A stretch of DNA of 64,000 bases from CAIYZT01 sp052387855 (GTDB lineage: Bacteria; Pseudomonadota; Alphaproteobacteria; Rhodobacterales; Rhodobacteraceae), in the NCBI GenBank assembly GCA_052387855.1, contig JBQTIT010000021.1, forward strand, positions 1 through 64,000, in the 5' to 3' direction. The position numbers were made by a program, and so were the translations under genes. Of the stretch, positions 58,176 to 64,000 are shown one piece after another. Numbering within the stretch: position 1 is the stretch's first letter; each line of letters opens with the position of its first letter. The notes beneath the pieces were generated by a model, which did no database searches, had not been told where the DNA came from, and worked only from the letters and a program-made list of their open reading frames with translations.

Positions 58176-59800
58176 AGATAGACCTGATCCCGACCGCCCC
58201 CATCGCCGGGCAAAAGCCCGGCACCAGCGGCCTGCGCAAGAAGACCCCCGTCTTCATGGGGCACCATTATCTTGAAAACTTCGTGCAGTCGGTTCTCGAC
58301 GTGGTCGGAGCGGCGGGCAAGACCTTTGTGCTGGGGGGCGACGGGCGCTATTTCAACGACCGGGCGGCGCAGGTCATCCTGCGGATGGCAGCCGCGAACG
58401 GCGCGGCGCGGGTGATCGTGGGGCAGGGGGCGGTCCTGTCGACCCCGGCCGCCAGCCACCTGATCCGGTCAATGCGGACGGACGGCGGCATCATCCTGTC
58501 GGCCAGCCACAACCCCGGCGGGCCGAACGAGGATTTCGGCGTCAAGTTCAACATGCCGAACGGCGGCCCCGCGCCCGAGGCGGTGACCGAGGCGATGTAC
58601 CGGCGCACCACCGGGATCACCGAATACCGGATCGCGCAGGCGCACGATCTGGACCTGGGCCGGATCGGCCGGCAGATGCTGGGCGAGATGGCGGTGGATG
58701 TGGTCGATCCGGTCGGCGCCTATGCCGATCTGATGGAAAGCCTTTTCGACTTCGCCGCCATCCGCGCGATGTTCGCGGGTGGCTTCCGGATGCGGATGGA
58801 CAGCATGAACGCCGTGACCGGGCCCTATGCCGTGGAAATTCTGGAAAGGCGTCTTGGCGCGGCCAAGGGGACCTGCGTCAACGCGGTGCCCTTGCCCGAT
58901 TTCGGCGGCCTGCACCCGGACCCCAACCCGACCTGGGCCAAGGCACTGATGGATGAGATGTTCGCCCCCGGCGCGCCCGATTTCGGCGCGGCCTCGGACG
59001 GGGATGGGGACCGCAACATGGTGGTGGGGGCGGGGGTCTATGTCTCGCCGTCCGATTCGCTGGCCGTGCTGGCCGCCAACGCGCGTCTGGCGCCCGGCTA
59101 TGCGCGCGGGCTGGCCGGGGTCGCGCGGTCGATGCCGACCTCGGCGGCGGTGGACAGGGTGGCCGCCGCGCTGGGGATCGCGTCCTACGAGACGCCGACG
59201 GGCTGGAAATTCTTCGGCAATCTTCTGGATGCCGGCAAAGTCACGCTCTGCGGCGAGGAAAGCTTTGGCACCGGCTCGGACCATGTGCGCGAGAAGGACG
59301 GGCTCTGGGCCATCCTGATGTGGCTGAACATCCTTGCGGTGCGCAGGCAGTCGGTGGCGGCGATCCTGGCCGAGCATTTCGCCCGCTTTGGCCGCAACTA
59401 CTACTCGCGTCACGATTTCGAGGCGGTGGACGCCGCCCGGGCCGAGGCGATGATGGCCGCGCTCCGGGCGCGACTGGCCGGGCTGGCGGGAACCTCGGTT
59501 GCCGGCCTGACCGTCGAGGCGGCCGATGATTTCGCCTATGCCGATCCGGTCGACGGCTCGGTCTCGGCCGGGCAGGGGGTGCGGGTGGTCTTTGCCGGCG
59601 GCGCGCGCTTCGTGATGCGCCTGTCGGGCACCGGAACCGAGGGCGCGACGCTGCGGCTATACCTTGAGCGCTATGTTCCCGGCCCCGGCGGCCTGGCGCA
59701 GGACCCGCAGGAGGCGCTGGCCCCGGTGATCCGCGCGGCGCAGGAGGTGGCCGGGATCGCCGCGCATACCGGGCGGGCGGCGCCGGATGTGATCACCTGA
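58172..59800 (+). CDS. pgm: Phosphoglucomutase (alpha-D-glucose-1,6-bisphosphate-dependent)
   Basis: A 542-aa alpha-phosphohexomutase interconverting glucose-1- and glucose-6-phosphate. The phosphoserine Ser112 lies in LSASHNPGGPNEDFGVKFN, the metal loop is SDGDGDRNM, and the sugar loop CGEESFGTGSDHVREKDGLWAI is of the long PGM1-like form. It links glycogen turnover to the glucose-6-phosphate used by zwf at the end of the window. The ATG overlaps the glgX stop. It ends the glg operon, followed by an element that may help termination. Confidence 0.97.
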   Translation: MKIDLIPTAPIAGQKPGTSGLRKKTPVFMGHHYLENFVQSVLDVVGAAGKTFVLGGDGRYFNDRAAQVILRMAAANGAARVIVGQGAVLSTPAASHLIRSMRTDGGIILSASHNPGGPNEDFGVKFNMPNGGPAPEAVTEAMYRRTTGITEYRIAQAHDLDLGRIGRQMLGEMAVDVVDPVGAYADLMESLFDFAAIRAMFAGGFRMRMDSMNAVTGPYAVEILERRLGAAKGTCVNAVPLPDFGGLHPDPNPTWAKALMDEMFAPGAPDFGAASDGDGDRNMVVGAGVYVSPSDSLAVLAANARLAPGYARGLAGVARSMPTSAAVDRVAAALGIASYETPTGWKFFGNLLDAGKVTLCGEESFGTGSDHVREKDGLWAILMWLNILAVRRQSVAAILAEHFARFGRNYYSRHDFEAVDAARAEAMMAALRARLAGLAGTSVAGLTVEAADDFAYADPVDGSVSAGQGVRVVFAGGARFVMRLSGTGTEGATLRLYLERYVPGPGGLAQDPQEALAPVIRAAQEVAGIAAHTGRAAPDVIT

Positions 59801-59802
59801 AG

Positions 59803-59851
59803 GCCGGGGGTTTCACCCCCGGACCCCCAGGATATTTGCCCAGAGAAGAAG
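59803..59851. repeat. Dispersed intergenic element, copy 4
   Basis: CCGGGGG-TTTCA-CCCCCGG forms a hairpin near 59804-59822, directly after the pgm stop. It is followed by ACCCCC, AGGATATTTGCCCAGAGAAG (59829-59848) and AAGC. It is nearly identical to copy 2 outside the loop. In this position it could serve as a transcription terminator for the glg operon, although the tail is purine-rich, not T-rich. Confidence 0.65.
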
Positions 59852-59864
59852 CAGGGGCGGATTG

Positions 59865-59880
59865 CGACCTGATCAGGTCG
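59865..59880. promoter_or_regulatory. Perfect 16-bp palindrome upstream of the MttB-family gene
   Basis: CGACCTGATCAGGTCG reads the same on both strands and lies 65 bases before the ATG at 59946. The lack of a loop argues for a protein-binding operator and not an RNA hairpin. No regulator gene is adjacent in the window. Its identity is unknown. Confidence 0.5.
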
Positions 59881-59945
59881 TGCTTTGCGCGGACGGCGGG
59901 CGGAAGTTCGGCGCTTGATGGGGCGAAAGTGGCAAGGGGGCGACA

Positions 59946-61481
59946 ATGGGCGAGATCAGGGCAAGATCGGGGCGGCAGGCGCGGCAGGCGGCGCGCAGCG
60001 GCGGGGTCGGCGGCACGCCGGGGCGGCCCTATATCGTCCGCAACATTCCCACCTATGACATCCTGTCCGAGGAAAACCTGATCCGGATCGAGACCGCCGC
60101 CGACCGCGTGCTGGCCGAAACGGGCATCGAGTTTCGCGACGATCCGGCCGCGCTGGACCTGTGGCGGCGGGCCGGGGCGCGGGTTGACGGGGTGCTGGTG
60201 CGATTCGAGCCCGGCATGCTGCGCGAGATCCTGAAATCCGCGCCGGCCGAGTTCACCCAGCATGCCCGCAACCCGGCCAAATCGGTGCGCATCGGGGGGC
60301 GGAACGTGGTCTTTTCGCCCGCCTATGGCAGCCCCTTTGTCATGGACCTGGACAGGGGCCGCCGGTTCGGCACGCTGCAGGATTTTCGCAACTTCATCAT
60401 GCTGGCCCAGTCCAGCCCGAATTTTCACCACTCGGGCGGGACGATCTGCGAGCCGACGGATGTTGCGGTGAACAAGCGCCACCTGGACATGGTGATGGCG
60501 CATATCGAGCTCAGCGACCGCCCCTTTATGGGCTCTGTCACCGCCGAGGAGCGGTCAGAGGACAGCATCGAGATGTGCCGCATCCTGTTCGGCGCCGATT
60601 TCGTCGACCGGAACTGCGTGATCCTGGGCAATGTCAACGTCAACTCGCCGCTGGTCTGGGACGGGACCATGACGCGCAGTCTGCGGGCCTATGCGCGGGC
60701 CAATCAGGCGGCGGTGGTGGTGCCCTTCATCCTGGGCGGCGCGATGGGGCCGGTCACCAATGCCGGCGGCATCGTGCAGTCGCTGGCCGAGACCATGGCC
60801 GGCTGTGCGCTGACCCAGCTTGAACGCAAGGGCGCGCCGGTGATCTTTGGCAACTTCCTGTCCTCGATGAGCCTGCGTTCGGGCAGCCCGACCTTTGGCA
60901 CGCCGGAGCCGGCGATCGGCAGCCAGGTGATCGGCCAGCTTGCGCGGCGGCTGAACCTGCCGCTGCGCTGCTCGGGCAATTTCACCACCTCGAAGCTGCC
61001 CGACGCGCAGGCGATGATGGAGGGCACGATGTCGATGCTGGCCGCCGTGCATTGCGGGGCCAATTTCATCCTGCATTCGGCCGGGTTCCTGGATGGGCTC
61101 TTGTCGATGTCCTATGAAAAATTCATGCTGGATGCCGACCTTTGCGGCGCGCTGCATGCCTATCTTGACGGGGTCAAGATCGACGATGACCAGCTTGCGG
61201 TCGAGGCCTTTGCCGAGGTGGGGCCGGGCAACCATTTCTTTGGCTGCTCCCATACCATGGCGCATTACGAGACGGCCTTTTGGGACAGCGAGCTTTCGGA
61301 CAACGAGCCCTATGAAAAATGGGAGGCGGCGGGGTCGGCCGACGCCGCCACTCGGGCCAACACGCTGTGGAAGCGCCGCCTGGCCGAGTTCGAGGCCCCG
61401 GCGCTGGACGAGGGGGTCCGCGAGGGGCTGGCGGATTTTGTCGGAGCCAGAAAGCGCGCGGCGGCGGACGCCTGGTACTGA
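59946..61481 (+). CDS. Trimethylamine methyltransferase (MttB) superfamily protein, non-pyrrolysine type
   Basis: A 511-aa TIM-barrel protein of the MttB/COG5598 superfamily, whose non-pyrrolysine members transfer methyl groups from quaternary amines such as glycine betaine to a corrinoid protein. Characteristic stretches are YGSPFVMDLDRGRRFGTLQDF, GSVTAEERSEDSIEM, and VVVPFILGGAMGPVTNAGG. No internal UAG interrupts the frame. AAGGGGGCG precedes the ATG. No corrinoid protein, MtbA-type or methyltetrahydrofolate methyltransferase gene lies nearby, so the substrate and partner remain open. Confidence 0.88.
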   Translation: MGEIRARSGRQARQAARSGGVGGTPGRPYIVRNIPTYDILSEENLIRIETAADRVLAETGIEFRDDPAALDLWRRAGARVDGVLVRFEPGMLREILKSAPAEFTQHARNPAKSVRIGGRNVVFSPAYGSPFVMDLDRGRRFGTLQDFRNFIMLAQSSPNFHHSGGTICEPTDVAVNKRHLDMVMAHIELSDRPFMGSVTAEERSEDSIEMCRILFGADFVDRNCVILGNVNVNSPLVWDGTMTRSLRAYARANQAAVVVPFILGGAMGPVTNAGGIVQSLAETMAGCALTQLERKGAPVIFGNFLSSMSLRSGSPTFGTPEPAIGSQVIGQLARRLNLPLRCSGNFTTSKLPDAQAMMEGTMSMLAAVHCGANFILHSAGFLDGLLSMSYEKFMLDADLCGALHAYLDGVKIDDDQLAVEAFAEVGPGNHFFGCSHTMAHYETAFWDSELSDNEPYEKWEAAGSADAATRANTLWKRRLAEFEAPALDEGVREGLADFVGARKRAAADAWY

Positions 61482-61483
61482 GC

Positions 61484-61936
61484 CTAGCGCAACCCGGTTT
61501 CCGCGAGCAGGCCCAATCGCTTGGCCTCATAATAATAGCCGGCGGCGTACCAGCGGATCGCGGCATCCGCGTTCCCGCCCGAGACGATCCAGGCGCCCCG
61601 CAGGTAGCGGCCGGCGTAGATCAGGTTGGTTTCGGCATCCAGCAGCCCCTCGGCCGGGCCCTCATAGCCCATGGTCCGCGCGGTCTGCGGCAGGATCTGC
61701 ATCAGGCCGTAATAGGGGCCGTTGCGCGCCGCCGCGTTGTAGCCGCTCTCGCGCTGGATCACGCGGTGCAGCAGGCTTTCGGGGATCTCGTGCACCTTTG
61801 CGTAGGTCCGGATCAGGGCGCGGATCTCGGCCGTCTCGCCGGGATGCAGGTCTTGCTGCGGGCCCGCGCCGCAGCCCGTCAGCCCGACCATCAGCGCCAG
61901 CAGCATCACTGCCAGCCTTGTGCCCAACCCTGCCAT
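61484..61936 (-). CDS. Lipoprotein lytic transglycosylase (SLT domain)
   Basis: A 150-aa peptidoglycan lytic transglycosylase. The lipobox LMVGLTGC places the lipidated Cys at 22, so it is membrane-anchored in the periplasm. The SLT core follows: VIQRESGYNAAARNGPYYGLMQILPQTA with catalytic Glu63, then NLIYAGRYLRG and AIRWYAAGYY. It is short compared with MltC or Slt70 but includes the whole catalytic domain. The ATG at 61936 opens the signal peptide; earlier starts read through unrelated sequence. It converges on the MttB gene, with only two bases between them. Confidence 0.88.
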   Translation of the reverse strand: MAGLGTRLAVMLLALMVGLTGCGAGPQQDLHPGETAEIRALIRTYAKVHEIPESLLHRVIQRESGYNAAARNGPYYGLMQILPQTARTMGYEGPAEGLLDAETNLIYAGRYLRGAWIVSGGNADAAIRWYAAGYYYEAKRLGLLAETGLR

Positions 61937-62083
61937 GTCAGCCCCCCGCTGTCCTACCTGCTGCCATGGGGTCATAGCCAGAAGCGCCGCGCTTGCCCAT
62001 CCCTTGCGCGGCGGGTCGCGCCTTTTCGCCTGAACCGTCATCAAGCCGTGATGCGCCGGCGTTAGGCATCGCAGATGTAGGGC

Positions 62084-62111
62084 TTGCCACGGCGCGAACG
62101 CCAGATATAGT
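62084..62111 (+). promoter_or_regulatory. Candidate sigma-70-type promoter of the HNH gene
   Basis: TTGCCA (62084-62089) and TATAGT (62106-62111) are spaced by 16 bases, one of the best promoter matches in the window. The expected start is near 62118, giving a leader of about 57 bases to the ATG at 62175. Confidence 0.5.
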
Positions 62112-62174
62112 GGCGGCAGGCAGGCGCAAAGGGCAAGATCACAGCGGACGGACCAGAATCTAACGAGAGGCGAG

Positions 62175-62759
62175 ATGGACGGCGACTTTCGATCAGAGTT
62201 TGTGCGGGAACCGGCGGCGCTGCGCAGCCACCCGGCGCTGGTGCTGAACGCCGATTTCCGACCGCTCAGCTATTACCCGCTGTCGCTCTGGCCCTGGCAG
62301 GACGCGATGAAGGCGGTGTTCATGGACCGCGTGACCATCGTCGCCGAATATGACGCGGTGGTGCGAAGCCAGCGGCAAGAGTTCCGCATACCCTCGGTCG
62401 TGGTGCTGAAGGACTATGTAAGACCCCAGAAGCGCGTGGCATTCACGCGCTTCAATCTTTTTCTGCGGGACCGGTTCTGCTGCCAGTATTGCGGATCCAA
62501 GGGCGATCTGACCTTTGACCATGTGCTGCCCCGCTCGCGCGGGGGGGTCACAAGCTGGGAAAACGTGGTGGCCGCCTGTAGCCCCTGCAATCTGCGCAAG
62601 GGGGCGCGGACGCTCAAGCAGTCGGGCTTGCAGTTGCAGCGCCCGCCCCGGATGCCGACCGCCGCCGAGATGCAGGGCTACGGGCGCAGCTTTCCGCCGA
62701 ACCACCTGCACGAAAGCTGGATGGACTATCTCTATTGGGATGCCGAACTGGACGCCTGA
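62175..62759 (+). CDS. HNH endonuclease family protein
   Basis: A 194-aa protein with a compact HNH/zinc domain: CCQYCGSKGDLTFDHVLPRSRGG, then NVVAACSPCNLRKGARTL, giving two CxxC pairs and the catalytic DHV-N-H-like triad. The N-terminal half (LVLNADFRPLSYYPLSLWPWQDA) is the conserved part of a widespread single-copy bacterial family and not a homing-endonuclease remnant. GAGAGGCG precedes the ATG. It is transcribed alone. The biological role is unknown; it may be a DNA repair or processing nuclease. Confidence 0.9.
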   Translation: MDGDFRSEFVREPAALRSHPALVLNADFRPLSYYPLSLWPWQDAMKAVFMDRVTIVAEYDAVVRSQRQEFRIPSVVVLKDYVRPQKRVAFTRFNLFLRDRFCCQYCGSKGDLTFDHVLPRSRGGVTSWENVVAACSPCNLRKGARTLKQSGLQLQRPPRMPTAAEMQGYGRSFPPNHLHESWMDYLYWDAELDA

Positions 62760-62789
62760 GCCGCCGGCTTGGGCGGGGCCGGCGGCTTT
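62760..62789 (+). terminator. Hairpin terminator directly after the HNH gene
   Basis: GCCGCCGGC (62760-62768) pairs with GCCGGCGGC (62778-62786) around a nine-base loop and is followed by TTT. The hairpin begins on the base after the stop codon. The T tract is short, but it is the best intrinsic terminator candidate in the window. Confidence 0.5.
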
Positions 62790-62929
62790 GCCGGGGGCCT
62801 GAACGCCGTGTCCCGCATGTGAATGCCCGGCTTTCGGAAATCTGGCTTTGACCCGGCAGGGCCGGTGCCGGGTGGGAATTGCCGTCGCACAGTGCTAGAC
62901 ACGGCCGGCGCGGCGCGTTACAAGCCCGT

Positions 62930-62943
62930 CGTTAGCGCTAACG
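62930..62943. promoter_or_regulatory. Perfect LacI-type palindromic operator upstream of zwf
   Basis: CGTTAGCGCTAACG is a perfect 14-bp palindrome with the central CG typical of LacI-family operators. It ends 26 bases before the zwf ATG, a position suited to repression. In Rhodobacter sphaeroides the LacI-family regulator CceR controls zwf and central carbon genes, so its orthologue is the natural candidate. That link is from memory of the literature and not shown by this sequence. Confidence 0.65.
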
Positions 62944-62969
62944 GAGCGCCTGAAGAAACGAGGGTTGCG

Positions 62970-64000
62970 ATGGTCTCGCGAGTCATTCCGGTGGAAAGCT
63001 TTGATCTGGTGATCTTTGGCGGTACCGGCGATCTTGCCCGGCGCAAGATCCTTCCGGGCCTTTACCGTCGTTTCCTGGCCGGCCAGATGACGGCCGACAG
63101 CCGCGTCATCGGCTGCGCGCGCGCCGATCTGACCGAAGAGGCCTTTCGCGAGCAGGTGGGCGCCGCCATTGCCGAGTTTGTCCCCGAGGCGCGGCGCGAT
63201 CCGGCCACCATCGCGCAGTTTCTTTCGCGCATCGGCTATGTCTCGATCGACGCCAAGGGCACCGGCGGGTGGGAGGGCCTGCGCGCCATGATGCGCCCCG
63301 GCGTGGTGCGCGCCTTCTATTTCTCGGTCGCGCCCAGCCTGTTCGGCGATCTGGCCGAGCGGCTTCATACCTTTGCCATCGCGGATGCGCAAAGCCGGAT
63401 CGTGGTGGAAAAGCCCTTTGGCCGCGATCTGGCCAGCGCCCGCGCGCTGAACGCGGTCCTGGCCAGCCACTTCGCCGAGGGGCAGATCTACCGGATCGAC
63501 CATTATCTGGGCAAGGAGACGGTGCAGAACCTGATGGCGGTGCGTTTCGCCAACATCCTGTTCGAGCCCTTGTGGAAATCCGAATACATCGACCATGTGC
63601 AGATCACCGTGGCCGAAACCGTGGGGGTCGAGGGGCGCGGCGCCTATTACGACAAGTCCGGCGCGATGCGGGACATGGTGCAGAACCACATGATGCAGCT
63701 TCTGTGCCTGATCGCGATGGAGCCGCCCTATCACTTTGACCCCGACGCGGTGCGCGATGAAAAGCTCAAGGTGATCCGCGCGCTGGAGCCAGTCGGCCCG
63801 GCCGACATCGTGCGCGGCCAGTATCTGGGGGCGGGCGGCGAGGGCGGCTATGTCGAGCACAGCGAAAACCCCGCCAGCCGGACCGAAAGCTACATCGCTC
63901 TCAAGGTCCGGGTGGCCAACTGGCGCTGGAAGGGCACGCCCTTTTACCTGCGCACCGGCAAGAAGCTGCGCGCACGCGCCAGCGAGATCGCCATCACCTT
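62970..64000 (+). CDS. zwf: Glucose-6-phosphate dehydrogenase (partial, runs off the window)
   Basis: The first 343 residues of an enzyme normally about 480-490 aa long, oxidising glucose-6-phosphate to 6-phosphogluconolactone with NADP. The dinucleotide-binding loop is LVIFGGTGDLARRKILPGLY near the N-terminus, and IYRIDHYLGKETVQNLM carries the catalytic His and substrate-binding Lys. The ATG at 62970 follows CGAGGGTTGCG. The frame is open to the window edge. Neighbouring pgl and edd/eda genes would be expected beyond it but are not visible. Confidence 0.97.
   Translation, partial: MVSRVIPVESFDLVIFGGTGDLARRKILPGLYRRFLAGQMTADSRVIGCARADLTEEAFREQVGAAIAEFVPEARRDPATIAQFLSRIGYVSIDAKGTGGWEGLRAMMRPGVVRAFYFSVAPSLFGDLAERLHTFAIADAQSRIVVEKPFGRDLASARALNAVLASHFAEGQIYRIDHYLGKETVQNLMAVRFANILFEPLWKSEYIDHVQITVAETVGVEGRGAYYDKSGAMRDMVQNHMMQLLCLIAMEPPYHFDPDAVRDEKLKVIRALEPVGPADIVRGQYLGAGGEGGYVEHSENPASRTESYIALKVRVANWRWKGTPFYLRTGKKLRARASEIAIT

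Noticed and set aside
59946..61481. Pyrrolysine-containing MttB
   Set aside because: There is no in-frame UAG in the 511-codon gene and no pyl gene in the window. The sequence fits the non-pyrrolysine branch.
62175..62759. HNH protein as part of a mobile element or defence system
   Set aside because: It is a stand-alone gene with its own promoter and terminator, normal composition and core-gene neighbours; no intron, phage or toxin-antitoxin partner is visible.
1..64000. CRISPR arrays, tRNA or rRNA genes, insertion sequences, prophage
   Set aside because: No regularly spaced identical repeats, no cloverleaf-like segments, no rRNA-like sequence and no transposase, integrase or phage structural proteins were recognised in reading both strands.

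Overview
The window is a high-GC chromosome segment that looks like a member of the Rhodobacteraceae (Rhodobacter/Paracoccus-like Alphaproteobacteria). The reasons are strongly GC-biased third codon positions, a complete 14-gene nuo operon carrying the small DUF5333 and DUF5337 genes typical of that family, the DUF4167 protein next to prfA-prmC, and the lptF-lptG-lptD-surA-pdxA-rsmA order. No rRNA, tRNA, CRISPR array, phage gene or insertion sequence was found. Almost all of it reads as ordinary core chromosome, packed into long operons whose start and stop codons overlap.

Layout. (1) 1-10 kb: an M20 amidohydrolase (+) behind a 392-base non-coding leader with a diverged ~110-bp direct repeat; moaA (-); a minus-strand operon glmU-glmS-PNPOx-like-AlkD-like; then a plus-strand group of a TetA-type MFS transporter (frameshifted at a run of seven G), a DegT/StrS aminotransferase and a four-helix membrane protein. 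(2) 10.3-28.2 kb: nuoA to nuoN for respiratory complex I, interspersed with eight accessory reading frames: a sulfotransferase, an 80-aa His-ended membrane peptide, DUF5337, a 55-aa ORF, DUF5333, a SAM methyltransferase, a 73-aa Cys-starting peptide and a Cys-less CMD-family protein. Most are coupled to neighbours by overlapping start/stop codons. (3) 28.2-34.4 kb: birA, coaX and RNase J follow nuoN with almost no gaps, then prfA-prmC and DUF4167. (4) 34.4-41.9 kb, minus strand: lptF, lptG, lptD, surA, pdxA and rsmA, coupling lipopolysaccharide export and outer-membrane biogenesis to B6 synthesis and rRNA methylation. (5) 42-48.4 kb: pepA-holC, an aspartic protease, MarC, an ABC-F ATPase, ndk and a TfoX C-terminal-domain protein. 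(6) 48.7-59.8 kb: a glycogen operon glgP-glgB-glgC-glgA-glgX-pgm. (7) 59.9-64 kb: a non-pyrrolysine MttB-family methyltransferase, a lipoprotein lytic transglycosylase, an HNH protein and the 5' part of zwf, which runs off the window.

How the genes work together: complex I feeds the respiratory chain, and the glg operon plus pgm interconverts glycogen, glucose-1-phosphate and glucose-6-phosphate, which zwf then draws into the Entner-Doudoroff/pentose route. A perfect LacI-type palindrome lies just upstream of zwf and a degenerate version lies upstream of glgP, suggesting common control.

Most interesting non-standard signals: glycan-decoration-type enzymes (sulfotransferase, methyltransferase) built into the nuo operon; a dispersed intergenic element (hairpin plus ATATTTG core plus purine tail) in four copies; a 136-bp MITE-like inverted-repeat element; perfect palindromes upstream of zwf and the MttB gene; and the homopolymer frameshift in the MFS gene. 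No clearly novel multi-gene defence or biosynthetic system was recognised.
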